Source of the DNA: Geobacter sp. SVR
Lineage (GTDB): Bacteria; Desulfobacterota; Desulfuromonadia; Geobacterales; Pseudopelobacteraceae
Reading direction: 5' to 3'
Assembly (NCBI RefSeq): GCF_016865365.1
Contig: NZ_AP024469.1
Location: 4,432,501-4,496,500, forward strand
DNA length: 64,000 nucleotides
Below, piece by piece: positions 39,565-48,183 of the stretch. The translations under genes and the position numbers were made by a program. The notes beneath the pieces were generated by a model. The model saw nothing but the letters and a program-made list of their open reading frames with translations. It did no database searches and had not been told where the DNA came from. Each line of letters begins with the position of its first letter. The stretch's first letter is position 1.

Positions 39565-39729
39565 TCAGGCCCCTTGTTCTGCGGGGTGAAACTGCCGAAG
39601 GGCTTCTCTCATCAAGTCGGAGATCTTCCTGTTTGTAGCCTGGGACAGCTCTTCAAGTTTTTCCCGTTCTTTGAGACTGATCCTCAGAGATACCACGTTG
39701 TATTTCGGATTTTCCTTGTATCTGCCCAT
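39565..39729 (-). CDS. 54-residue ribbon-helix-helix protein, paralogue of the 30384 gene
   Basis: This short gene encodes 54 residues with a basic strand (MGRYKENPKYNVVSLRIS) and two helices (KEREKLEELSQATN and KISDLMREALRQF). It is clearly paralogous to the protein at 30384-30569; the two share the first 17 positions with few changes and the SD.MREA helix. GGAG lies upstream of the ATG. The gene sits 34 bp after sucD and about 118 bp before nifJ on the same strand, so it is probably part of that transcript. Regulation of these central-metabolism genes is a guess from position. Confidence 0.75.
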   Translation of the reverse strand: MGRYKENPKYNVVSLRISLKEREKLEELSQATNRKISDLMREALRQFHPAEQGA

Positions 39730-39763
39730 GTCGTTCTTCTCCGCTCCCTATGGTTCGCCCAGT

Positions 39764-40638
39764 CTAGCCAGGCGTATACACCTTCAGCAGTGCCTGTGCC
39801 ATATCGGCCGGGCTGGCTGCCACACTGATGCCGCATTCCTCCAAGACCGCCACCTTTTCAGCTGCAGTGCCCTTGCCGCCCGAGATGATCGCGCCGGCAT
39901 GGCCCATGCGCTTGCCCGGAGGGGCAGTGCGGCCGGCGATGAAGGCGGCTACCGGTTTGGTCATGTGTTCTTTGACGAAACGCGCTGCTTCCTCTTCGGC
40001 GTTGCCGCCGATTTCGCCGATCATGATGACCGCTTCGGTGTTGGGGTCTTCTTCGAACATGCGCAGGCAGTCGATGTGGCTGGTGCCGTTGACCGGGTCA
40101 CCCCCGATGCCGACGCAGGTGGATTGGCCGATGCCCAGGCTGGTGAGCTGCCAGACAGCTTCGTAGGTGAGGGTGCCGGAGCGAGAGACAACGCCCACTT
40201 TGCCCGGTTTGTGGATGTAGCCGGGCATGATGCCGATTTTGCATTCGCCGGGGGTGATGATGCCGGGGCAGTTGGGACCGATCAGGCGGGTCCCTTTGCC
40301 GGCCATGTAGTGTTTGACTTTGACCATGTCCAGGACCGGGATGCCTTCCGTGATGCAGCAGACCAGTTCGATGCCGGCGTCGACCGCTTCCATGATGGCG
40401 TCGGCGGCGTAGGGGGGCGGGACGTAGATGACCGAGGCGGTGGCGCCGGCTTTGTCGACCGCTTCTTTGACGGTGTCGAAGACCGGGAAGCCGTCGATGC
40501 TGGTGCCCCCTTTGCCGGGGGTGACGCCCCTACCATCTGCGTGCCGTATTCGCGAGCCCCTTGGGCGTGGAACAGACCGGTGGCGCCGGTGATGCCCTGG
40601 GTGATGACTCTGGTGTGTTTGTCGACGAGGATGCTCAT
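39764..40638 (-). pseudogene. sucD: Succinyl-CoA synthetase alpha subunit, interrupted by a frameshift
   Basis: The alpha subunit binds CoA and carries the phospho-histidine. The N-terminal frame (from [18 protein letters not shown]) is normal up to TQMVG. It then goes out of frame, and the correct sequence resumes in another frame through to the stop. Normal family sequence here reads GGVTPGKGG. The minus strand has GGGGC where GGGGGC would restore it, so one G is missing at plus-strand C run 40527-40530. With that base the gene would be 291 residues, standard length. The second frame keeps the active-site region ([10 protein letters not shown]). This may be a sequencing error or a true mutation. 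The start overlaps the sucC stop by 1 bp. Confidence 0.9.
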
Positions 40639-41807
40639 CAGTTGGCTCCTTTCACGGCTGCGACGATTTTCTGAGCCGCGTCGGCCATGCCGTCGGCGGT
40701 GACTATGTTGAGGCCGCTTTCGGCCAGCATCTGTTTGCCCAGGGCGACGTTGGTGCCTTCCAGGCGGACCACCAGCGGGACTTTGATGCCGACCTGTTTG
40801 GCCGCTTCGACGACGCCGGTGGCGATGACGTCGCATTTCATGATGCCGCCGAAGATGTTGACCAGGATGCCTTTGACGTTGGCGTCCGAGAGGATGATTT
40901 TGAAGGCTTCGGTGACCCGTTCGATGGTGGCTCCGCCGCCGACGTCCAGAAAGTTGGCCGGGTCGCCGCCGTAGTGTTTGATGATGTCCATGGTGGCCAT
41001 GGCCAGGCCTGCGCCGTTGACCAGGCAGCCGATGTTGCCGGTAAGCGAGATGTAGGAGAGGTCGTATTGGGAGGCTTCGATTTCGTTGTGGTCTTCTTCG
41101 TCGTAGTCGCGCAGGTCGGCGATTTTGGGATGGCGGAAGAGGGCGTTGTCGTCAAAGCCGAATTTGGCGTCCAGGGCCAGGAGGTTGTTTTCGGCGGTGA
41201 CCACCAGGGGGTTGATTTCTAAAAGCGAGCAGTCGCAGGCGATGAAGGTGGTGTAGAGCCCTTCCAGCAGTTTGACCGCTTTGTTGATCAGTTTGCCGTC
41301 CAGGCCGAGGCTGAAGGCGATTTTGCGGCACTGGAAGGGGGTCAGGCCCACCAGGGGGTCAACCGCTTCCATGAAGATTTTCTCGGGAGTTTTGGCAGCC
41401 ACTTCCTCGATGTCCATGCCCCCTTCGGTGGAGGCCATGACCGTGACTTTGGAGGTGGCGCGGTCCACCAGCAGGCTGACGTAGAGTTCGTTGGCGATGT
41501 TGCAGCCTTCTTCCACCAGGACCCGTTTGACCAGTTTGCCTTCCGGTCCGGTCTGGTGGGTGACCAGGGTCATGCCGAGCATCTCGCGGGCCAGGTCGCG
41601 CACTTCGTTGGGGGTGCGGGCCAGTTTGACTCCGCCACCTTTGCCGCGGCCGCCGGCATGGATCTGGGCCTTGACCACCCAGGGGCCTTCTCCCAGGCGC
41701 TTGGACCATTCACGCGCGCTGGCGCTGTTGTAGATGACATGGCCGTCGGGAACGGGCACGCCGAAACTCCTCAATATCCCTTTCGCCTGATACTCGTGAA
41801 TATTCAT
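40638..41807 (-). CDS. sucC: Succinyl-CoA synthetase beta subunit (ADP-forming)
   Basis: The ATP-grasp beta subunit couples succinyl-CoA hydrolysis to ATP formation in the TCA cycle, as an alpha2beta2 complex with SucD. The 389-residue protein begins [20 protein letters not shown] and includes [18 protein letters not shown] (nucleotide binding), [12 protein letters not shown], and [15 protein letters not shown]. The C-terminal CoA-ligase domain has [11 protein letters not shown]. The length is normal. The sucC-sucD junction is a 1-bp overlap, but the sucD frame is broken, so an intact complex depends on whether that frameshift is real. The upstream region carries inverted repeats of GntR/FadR type. 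Confidence 0.97.
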   Translation of the reverse strand: MNIHEYQAKGILRSFGVPVPDGHVIYNSASAREWSKRLGEGPWVVKAQIHAGGRGKGGGVKLARTPNEVRDLAREMLGMTLVTHQTGPEGKLVKRVLVEEGCNIANELYVSLLVDRATSKVTVMASTEGGMDIEEVAAKTPEKIFMEAVDPLVGLTPFQCRKIAFSLGLDGKLINKAVKLLEGLYTTFIACDCSLLEINPLVVTAENNLLALDAKFGFDDNALFRHPKIADLRDYDEEDHNEIEASQYDLSYISLTGNIGCLVNGAGLAMATMDIIKHYGGDPANFLDVGGGATIERVTEAFKIILSDANVKGILVNIFGGIMKCDVIATGVVEAAKQVGIKVPLVVRLEGTNVALGKQMLAESGLNIVTADGMADAAQKIVAAVKGAN

Positions 41808-41949
41808 GCTTCCTCCCCGGGTAAAGTGGTTATTCCCTGTGCTAAATCAGGAATGTATGCCTTATGGACCTCGACCACATCGAGTGCAATGCATCTGCGC
41901 TGGAACATCCTCATACTGATCCTACCCGTCGCAGCGCACCCTACAGTAA

Positions 41950-41960
41950 TGGTAATACCA
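41950..41960. promoter_or_regulatory. GntR/FadR-type operator-like inverted repeat, site 1
   Basis: TGGTAATACCA is an 11-bp perfect inverted repeat around a central base and is followed by ATTA. It matches the TGGTnnnACCA core bound by FadR-subfamily GntR regulators such as PdhR. It lies just downstream of the putative -10 box of sucC, a position suited to repression. Confidence 0.45.
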
Positions 41961-42055
41961 ATTATCCTTTTTCTAAAAAACTGTCAACAGAATTTTAAAA
42001 CTGTGTGTAAATCACAAAATCAGCAAGTTAGGCGATAATATGGCATGAAAATAGT

Positions 42056-42072
42056 AATTGGTAATACAATTT
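42056..42072. promoter_or_regulatory. GntR/FadR-type operator-like repeat, site 2
   Basis: AATTGGTAATACAATTT shares the left half AATTGGT and the GGTAATAC core with site 1, about 105 bp away. Its right half is imperfect (ACAATT instead of ACCAATT). A pair of such sites could allow looping or cooperative binding. Confidence 0.35.
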
Positions 42073-42147
42073 GATATCGGGAACAAAAAGGTGGAGGGGA
42101 AGGACTTTCGTGCGGTATCGGCGAAGACATTTAGATGCTGTAAAAAA

Positions 42148-42178
42148 CGAAAAAGCCGCCCCGGAGACGGGCGGCTTT
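42148..42178 (-). terminator. Rho-independent terminator of the hydrogenase-like sigma54 activator
   Basis: A 10-bp stem (AAAGCCGCCC / GGGCGGCTTT) reads on the minus strand into TTCGTTTTTT. It lies 28 bp past the stop of the activator gene. Confidence 0.8.
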
Positions 42179-42205
42179 CAGAGATGGAGAATCGGACAGT
42201 GCCAC

Positions 42206-44488
42206 TTATTCATGCAGCTTGTCGCGCTCGCGCAGCACTTCGATGCCGTACTTGTTCAGCAGACGGTAAAATGAGCGGCGGGGTATGTTGGCCATGCGGG
42301 CGGCTTTGGCCACATTACCTCCGCTCTCCTCGAGATAACGGGAAATGATGTTTTTTTCGGTGCGGCTGACGTGCAGCTCGCGTTCAGCCTTGAACGAAAC
42401 CCGCCGGCGACTGACCTCGCTGTCTCCGCACCGCTCATAGGTATCGGCAAAAACGGTGGGAAGGTTCTCGAGCCTGATTATCCCGTCCTTGGCCAGCACC
42501 GACGAGCGCTCGATGATGTTCTGCATCTCGCGGATGTTGCCGGGCCAGGCATAATGCTGCATGGCCTTTACCGCACGCTCTTCGATACCGACGATATTCT
42601 TGTTGAGCTTCTTGCGCGCCTTATCCAGAAAATGCTGGGCCAGGGTCGGTATCGACTCCACCCGGTCGCGCAATGGCGGCAGGGTGATGTTGAACACGTT
42701 CAGGCGATAGTAGAGATCTTCACGAAACCATCCCTCGCGCACCCCCTGCTCCAGGTCCTTGTTGGTAGCCGTGATCAGGCGTACGTCCACCTTCCTGGCC
42801 TTCGTGCCACCCACCGGACGCACCTCCCCCAAATCCAGCAGGCGCAGCAGTTCCGCCTGCAACTTGGGGGTGATGTCACCGATCTCATCCAGAAAAATCG
42901 TACCACCGTCGGCAGCCTCGAAAAGCCCTTTCTTATCGCCGACGGCACCAGTAAAAGCGCCTTTCTTATGGCCGAACAACTCGCTTTCCAACAGCGAATC
43001 GGTGATGGTCGTGCAGTTGACGGTGACCAGCGGTTTGTCGTTGCGCAGGCTCAAGCGCTGGATTGCGCGTGCTGTCAACTCCTTGCCGGTGCCGGTCTCA
43101 CCTCGGATCAGGACCGTGGTCGGCGTCGGGCCGACCTGGCGAATCAGTTCCAACACCTCCTGAATCCCGGAATCGTCCCCTACGATCGGATCTTCCCCCA
43201 TCTGCCGGTCCAACTCGCGTCGGATCAATTCGTAGTGCAGCATCAGGCGGCCGCGGTCCTCCACGGTCTGCTGAAGATTATGGGGCAGACACATTTCGAT
43301 ATCGGCCAACCCCTGGAAAACCGCCACGGCATGCTCGCGGCAGGAGTTGTAGCCGCAGGCGCGGCAGTTGAGCTCGTCCCCCTGGGTGAACTTGTTGGTT
43401 GAATGCAAAATGCGCTTGATCTCGTCCTTGCCGGGGCTGGCCAGCTTGCGCGACTTGTCGGCATAGGAGCGCCGCAGGTCCGGCAAAGCATCTGCAGAAC
43501 GGTAATGTTCCGTAGCCTGATACGGGAGCGCATTGGTGCTGTAGTTGACGATCAGCTTGCGTTTGTAAAAATGGTTGAGCTTCCTGTCGCGGGCCGGGCC
43601 ATCCATGCAGCCGCCATCGCAGAAGCGAAGATCCACGAAGGAGGGCGCAATCCGTCCCGCTGCCAGATCCCGAATGATGTCGAGCGTATGGGATTCCCCT
43701 TCGGAACAGACGATTTCCGTATCCAGAAAATCGGTTTCAAGCCCGAAAACCTTTGGCGATCCGCCGGTCAGGGTGAAGAGTCGCCCCGCGCCGGGGTCCA
43801 GGCCGTCGAAACTCGCCTCGCCCAGGGTGGCCGGATTGATGCCGCGGCTTTTGAAGAGCTTGTTGATCTCCTGATAGGTCAACACCACGTCGATGGCTCC
43901 GGCAGATTCTCCCGACTGGATCTCGAACTTGGCCGCAATACAGGTGCTGGCATACACCACCTTGGTATCGGGACCAAGCACATGCTTGATGAAGCGCCCC
44001 ATGGCGATCATCGGGGATACGATGTCGGCCAGGTTCGGCAAAAGCTGCGGATAGTGGCGCTCGATCAGGTCCACCACCGCCGGACAGTGGGACGAGATCA
44101 ACGGGCGACGAGCACTGTTCAGCGCTTCGCGGTAGCTGGCAGCGATCATGCCGGCCCCGTAGGCCCCCTCGTGCACCTCACGGAAACCGAGGCTTTTCAT
44201 GCCTGCCACAAGCTGTCCTGGTGTCATGGTATGAAAGAATGCCGGAAACGAGCAGCCAAGCACCGCGACCACCGGGGCGCCGGAAGCCAGCAGCTCCTGG
44301 GTCATGACCATCCTGTCGACAATCATCTTGGCATTCTGCGGGCAACTCAGACACTTGCCGCAGCCGATGCAGCGGTCGTAGATGATCTGCGCAAAGTCCC
44401 GGTCGACCTTGATGGCCTTTACCGGACAGGTGCGCACGCAGGAGTAACAGCGGCGGCAGCGTTCCTTATGGGTGACAATCGGCTCCAT
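42206..44488 (-). CDS. Iron-hydrogenase-like sensor fused to a sigma54 activator (AAA+, Fis HTH)
   Basis: This 760-residue protein combines an Fe-S sensor with a bacterial enhancer-binding protein. A 2[4Fe-4S] ferredoxin domain (CRRCYSCVRTCP, CIGCGKCLSCP) comes first. An [FeFe]-hydrogenase-like domain (about 70-330) keeps all four H-cluster cysteines: SSHCPA, STCIAAKFE and the CDGGC pair. The proton-relay Cys of active enzymes is His here. A CxxCGxxxC Fe-S domain (near 375) precedes the AAA+ domain (Walker A GETGTGKE, GAFTGA loop, Walker B FLDEIGD) and a C-terminal Fis HTH. It probably senses H2 or redox state and activates sigma54 promoters. Targets are unknown; sucCD lies beyond a terminator. 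Confidence 0.88.
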   Translation of the reverse strand: MEPIVTHKERCRRCYSCVRTCPVKAIKVDRDFAQIIYDRCIGCGKCLSCPQNAKMIVDRMVMTQELLASGAPVVAVLGCSFPAFFHTMTPGQLVAGMKSLGFREVHEGAYGAGMIAASYREALNSARRPLISSHCPAVVDLIERHYPQLLPNLADIVSPMIAMGRFIKHVLGPDTKVVYASTCIAAKFEIQSGESAGAIDVVLTYQEINKLFKSRGINPATLGEASFDGLDPGAGRLFTLTGGSPKVFGLETDFLDTEIVCSEGESHTLDIIRDLAAGRIAPSFVDLRFCDGGCMDGPARDRKLNHFYKRKLIVNYSTNALPYQATEHYRSADALPDLRRSYADKSRKLASPGKDEIKRILHSTNKFTQGDELNCRACGYNSCREHAVAVFQGLADIEMCLPHNLQQTVEDRGRLMLHYELIRRELDRQMGEDPIVGDDSGIQEVLELIRQVGPTPTTVLIRGETGTGKELTARAIQRLSLRNDKPLVTVNCTTITDSLLESELFGHKKGAFTGAVGDKKGLFEAADGGTIFLDEIGDITPKLQAELLRLLDLGEVRPVGGTKARKVDVRLITATNKDLEQGVREGWFREDLYYRLNVFNITLPPLRDRVESIPTLAQHFLDKARKKLNKNIVGIEERAVKAMQHYAWPGNIREMQNIIERSSVLAKDGIIRLENLPTVFADTYERCGDSEVSRRRVSFKAERELHVSRTEKNIISRYLEESGGNVAKAARMANIPRRSFYRLLNKYGIEVLRERDKLHE

Positions 44489-44600
44489 GCACGTTTTTCG
44501 CTTTCAAGGATGGAATGCCCGGAATTGTGCCACATATGACACAGCAGGGTAAAGATAAAAAACAGGGCCCAAGACCCGCCCATCGATGGCGGCCGGAAAC

Positions 44601-45036
44601 ATGGAATCCTTATTGAATGACGCCGTAAATTACCTTGGCAGGCCCGACAACATTCGGTTCCGCAGCCTGAGCCGGATCAGTCCCACCCGAAATACTCGGC
44701 AGCGAACAGGAGGCGGTAAACCAGGCCGGCATACTCACCAGCAGCGGCCAGCTTCACGCGCTGCTCGACTTGAAGCGGCCTGACGTAATGATGGCGTTAT
44801 TTGGCCCACTAACAGCCTCATTGGCCTTGATGGTAAATTCCGGTATCCAGCGAATATGGGGAATCGTTGCCGCCGACAGAACAATCGGCAACAGCGCCGG
44901 TATCCATATTGACGCATCTGCCGGGAATGCCGTTCAGATTGCCGAGGCCGTTATACTGGAGAAAAAAGCAGCATTGTCTGTTTTTTCATTGAATTCCCGC
45001 CTCACGACTAGCACCACGAAACTCCCGAATCCGTGA
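44601..45036 (+). pseudogene. Possible frameshifted small gene of unknown family
   Basis: A frame from ATG 44601 reads MESLLNDAVNYLGRPDNIRF and then loses quality. A second frame (44671-45036, shifted by one base) reads 121 codons of protein-like sequence (SEQEAVNQAGILTSSGQLHA, GIVAADRTIGNSAGIHIDAS) but has no good start. Together they look like one gene of about 140 residues broken by a single-base indel near 44668-44700. I do not recognise the family. It sits between the sigma54 activator and rplU, where a conserved gene might be expected; the alternative is chance. Confidence 0.3.
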
Positions 45037-45081
45037 TATACTTACTGCCATGCGAAATTATGTGCGGATAAAATTTTATGC

Positions 45082-45110
45082 TTGACATGGCGAACATGCT
45101 TCACTATAGT
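45082..45110 (+). promoter_or_regulatory. Sigma70 promoter of rplU-rpmA
   Basis: TTGACA (45082-45087) and TATAGT (45105-45110) are separated by 17 bp. The predicted start near 45117 leaves a leader of about 32 bases before the rplU ATG. Confidence 0.75.
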
Positions 45111-45148
45111 TCATAACTCTTTTAAAAATGATGCACATGGAGATTGCT

Positions 45149-45457
45149 ATGTACGCGGTTATTAAAACGGGTGGCAAACAATACAAGGTCAGTGAAGGCG
45201 AGTTCCTTAAGGTCGAAAAGCTCGACGGCGAAATCGGCGACAGCATTGAGTTCGCAGAAGTCCTGATGATCGGCGGCGAAAAGACCGTTGTTGGTGCACC
45301 TCATGTGGCCGGCGCCACAGTCACGGCCAAAATTGCCCTGCAGGGCAAAGACAAGAAGATTCTGGTGTTCAAGTCCAAGCGTCGCAAAGGCACACGGAAA
45401 CTGCGCGGACACCGTCAGCACCGAACCGTTCTCAAAATCGAAAAAATCAGCGCTTAA
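45149..45457 (+). CDS. rplU: 50S ribosomal protein L21
   Basis: L21 binds 23S rRNA in the large ribosomal subunit. The 102-residue protein begins [20 protein letters not shown], the standard L21 N-terminus, and has the basic C-terminal [19 protein letters not shown] segment. I chose ATG 45149 because it matches all family starts and has GGAGA upstream; an in-frame ATG at 45128 is within the leader. It is followed 29 bp later by rpmA, the usual pairing. Confidence 0.97.
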   Translation: MYAVIKTGGKQYKVSEGEFLKVEKLDGEIGDSIEFAEVLMIGGEKTVVGAPHVAGATVTAKIALQGKDKKILVFKSKRRKGTRKLRGHRQHRTVLKIEKISA

Positions 45458-45486
45458 TATAATTATCTTTCCGAGGAGTCAGGGAA

Positions 45487-45741
45487 ATGGCACATAAGAA
45501 AGCGGGCGGCAGCTCACGAAACGGCAGGGATTCCAAAGGCCAGCGCCTTGGATGCAAGAAATTCGGCGGCGAAACCGTCAAAGCCGGCAACATCATCTAT
45601 CGCCAGCGCGGCACTCAGGTGCACCCCGGCAACAACGTCGGTTGCGGCAAGGACTACACCCTGTTCGCACTGATCGAGGGGATCGTCAAGTTTGAACGCT
45701 TGGGTCGGGATCGCAAGAAGGTATCGGTCTACCCCAACTAA
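45487..45741 (+). CDS. rpmA: 50S ribosomal protein L27
   Basis: L27 reaches the peptidyl-transferase centre with its N-terminal tail. The 84-residue product begins [16 protein letters not shown], the normal form without the extra N-terminal peptide seen in Firmicutes, and has the conserved [24 protein letters not shown] lies upstream. In many bacteria obgE follows; here a terminator and a chemoreceptor follow instead. Confidence 0.97.
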   Translation: MAHKKAGGSSRNGRDSKGQRLGCKKFGGETVKAGNIIYRQRGTQVHPGNNVGCGKDYTLFALIEGIVKFERLGRDRKKVSVYPN

Positions 45742-45763
45742 TACAACACCAGAGCAGTTTCGA

Positions 45764-45794
45764 CCCGGAAGATCCATTCTTCCGGGTTTTTTTA
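45764..45794 (+). terminator. Rho-independent terminator of rplU-rpmA
   Basis: A 9-bp perfect stem (CCCGGAAGA / TCTTCCGGG) with a 5-base loop is followed by seven T. Confidence 0.9.
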
Positions 45795-45839
45795 TGCGTT
45801 TTAGCGTCTACGACTTTATAGAACATTGTTCTTATTATC

Positions 45840-45868
45840 TTGCAGTCGCACTGTTTTTGTTGCATAAT
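45840..45868 (+). promoter_or_regulatory. Possible sigma70 promoter of the second heme chemoreceptor
   Basis: TTGCAG (45840-45845) and CATAAT (45863-45868) are 17 bp apart, each one or two bases from consensus. They lie 90 bp before the ATG at 45959 in an AT-rich stretch. Confidence 0.35.
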
Positions 45869-45958
45869 AACGCGAAATTTTTATGTTTTATTTAATGTGA
45901 TGATTTGATTTGAAGTTGGAATTTTCTTACTTAATCCATTCAAAAAGAAAGTCTCCCC

Positions 45959-48049
45959 ATGTTTAAATCGAAGCTCACCCGCAAGATACTGGCCATCATC
46001 GCCCTCACCCTCTTCACCGGATTCGCCTGCATGGGGGTCACCACCATATACCTGCAGTACCGCTCCACCATGGAGCTGCAGCGACAACACGCACGTACCC
46101 TGGCCGGCGCCGTCACTCACGATATGCTCAACCTGATGATGAAGGGGGATATGAAGGAATTCGACTCCTACATCGACAACCTCAACAAGAATACCGACGG
46201 GGTTGCCATTCAGGTTTTCGATACATCAGGAAAAGAACGGCGGGGTAGAGCCGTCAACAACGAGATGCTCGCCGCCCTGAACTCGGGCATGAAAGAGGAA
46301 TCCACCGGCGTGGTCAACGACAGGCACGTGCTCAACCTGATTGTGCCTTTGAACAACGAAGAGCGGTGCCGTTCCTGCCATAGTGCCGATAAGAAGTATC
46401 TGGGGGGGGTCATCCTGACCACCTCGACCGAGGCGGGCTTTAAAAGTGCAGTCCGCCTCATATCCGGCATGTCCGCCGTGGGCGTTTTTACCTTCTTCGC
46501 AATACTGCTCGCGCTCTACTTCTTTTTTCAACGCACCATCATCCGCCAGATTTCCGCGCTTTACCAGCAGCTGAGCGATCTTGCCGGAAGCGAGGGGGAC
46601 CTGACCCGAACCTTGAATGTCCGCTCGGACGACGAGATCGGCCAGCTTGGCACTGAAGTGAATCGGCTCACGTCCAAGATCCGCGGGATCATATCCACCC
46701 TCTACCAGCAGGCCGGCCTGATCGGGGCCAACGTGTGCGAACTGTCGGACGATACCAATCGCACCCTCCAAATGTCCCAGGACCAGAAGGACAAAGCCAC
46801 CGCCGTGGCCGTGGCCTCGGAAGAGATGTCCATGACGATCAGCGATGTGGCGGCCAACACGCATCGTGCCGCAACGCTCTCGTCGGACGTAGATTCTGCC
46901 GCTGAATCCGGCAGGGAGGTGGTAGCAGAAACCTGCCAGTGCATGCAGCAGATCAGCACCAGCGTGGCTGAAACGCTGCTGACCATTCGGGAGCTCGAAG
47001 CATCCTCCACCAGGATTGGCGAGATGGTGGTCCTGATCGAAGATATCGCCGATCAGACCAACCTGCTGGCGCTGAACGCTTCGATCGAGGCTGCCCGCGC
47101 CGGCGACGCCGGTAAGGGTTTTGCCGTGGTTGCCAGTGAAGTCAAAAACCTGGCTGAAAAAACAACCATATCGACCCGAGAAATCGAACGGGTGGTTGCC
47201 AGCATACAGCAGGCCAGCCGCAGGGCAGCCGATATGATCACCGCAGAAAATACGCTCGTCCTCACGGGCCTGTCCAAATCGGAAGAAGGACGCCAGCGCC
47301 TGGACAATATCAGAAGCCATGCGGTTGAATCGAGGATGATGATCGAACAGATTGCCACCGCTTCCGAAGAGCAGAGTGTCACCACTCACGATATCTCGGA
47401 GAAGATTCATTCCGTGTCGATGTCGGCTAACCAGACCTACCAGCTGATGCAGGCCACTGCGGCCACCTTCGAGAAATTTTCCGAGGTGGTCGAACGGATC
47501 TACGGTACGGTGGGCAAATTCACTGTTGGCAACTATCATGATACGATCAAGGGGTATGCCCGGGAACTCGACGACCAAGTTCAGAATGCCATTGCCGAAG
47601 CTCTCGCCAACCGGACCCTGACCATGGAAGCCCTGTTCGACCGTAACTATCTCCCGGTTCCCAATACCGATCCACAGAAATACACCACCAAATTCGACAG
47701 TTTCTTCGATCGGGCCATCTCCCCTTTTCAAGAGAGCATCATCGCCCGCGACAACAACCTGCTCTTCGCGATCTGCGTCGACAACAACGGGTACGCCCCC
47801 TGCCACAACCTGCGCTACTCCAAACCGCTCACCGGCAACCCTGAACAGGACAGGAACAACAATCGCACGAAGCGCATTTTCAACGACAGGACCGGTCTCC
47901 GCTGCGCCCGCAACACGGAAGGTTTCCTGCTTCAGACCTATCGCCGCGACACCGGCGAGATCCTGAACGACATCTCCCTGCCGATCATCATCAACAACCG
48001 ACACTGGGGAGCTGTTCGCATCGGTTATATGGTGCCGGGCAACAAATAG
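45959..48049 (+). CDS. Methyl-accepting chemotaxis protein with periplasmic c-type heme motif and C-terminal sensor extension
   Basis: This 696-residue receptor has a first membrane helix at about 10-32, a periplasmic domain with CRSCH (residues 137-141, c-type heme site) and a second helix near 170-190. HAMP and an MCP signalling domain with [23 protein letters not shown] follow. Unlike the paralogue at 9386-10960, it continues for about 180 residues past the signalling coil into an extra domain ([37 protein letters not shown]). That domain resembles the C-terminal sensor found in some proteobacterial receptors. The protein may therefore sense both periplasmic redox state and a cytoplasmic signal. 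Confidence 0.9.
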   Translation: MFKSKLTRKILAIIALTLFTGFACMGVTTIYLQYRSTMELQRQHARTLAGAVTHDMLNLMMKGDMKEFDSYIDNLNKNTDGVAIQVFDTSGKERRGRAVNNEMLAALNSGMKEESTGVVNDRHVLNLIVPLNNEERCRSCHSADKKYLGGVILTTSTEAGFKSAVRLISGMSAVGVFTFFAILLALYFFFQRTIIRQISALYQQLSDLAGSEGDLTRTLNVRSDDEIGQLGTEVNRLTSKIRGIISTLYQQAGLIGANVCELSDDTNRTLQMSQDQKDKATAVAVASEEMSMTISDVAANTHRAATLSSDVDSAAESGREVVAETCQCMQQISTSVAETLLTIRELEASSTRIGEMVVLIEDIADQTNLLALNASIEAARAGDAGKGFAVVASEVKNLAEKTTISTREIERVVASIQQASRRAADMITAENTLVLTGLSKSEEGRQRLDNIRSHAVESRMMIEQIATASEEQSVTTHDISEKIHSVSMSANQTYQLMQATAATFEKFSEVVERIYGTVGKFTVGNYHDTIKGYARELDDQVQNAIAEALANRTLTMEALFDRNYLPVPNTDPQKYTTKFDSFFDRAISPFQESIIARDNNLLFAICVDNNGYAPCHNLRYSKPLTGNPEQDRNNNRTKRIFNDRTGLRCARNTEGFLLQTYRRDTGEILNDISLPIIINNRHWGAVRIGYMVPGNK

Positions 48050-48183
48050 GTGTATAATTCCCGGACAGGTCGGGCCGTTTCAGATTCATGGCCTGCCGTC
48101 AGGGTCAAAATATGTCCCTGAGCCCGCATTAAGCCGGCCAGGCCGGCCGGCAGCGCGATTTTCTCCGAGAGAAAGCACCCGCC

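Larger units (their letters stand above)
41808..42205. other. Regulatory region between sucC and the sigma54 activator gene
   Basis: No gene is seen in this 398-bp AT-rich stretch. It holds the sucC promoter region (a perfect TTGACA reads on the minus strand at 41987-41982, with GATAAT 15 bp downstream), two TGGT-type inverted repeats and the terminator of the gene to its right. Confidence 0.55.
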
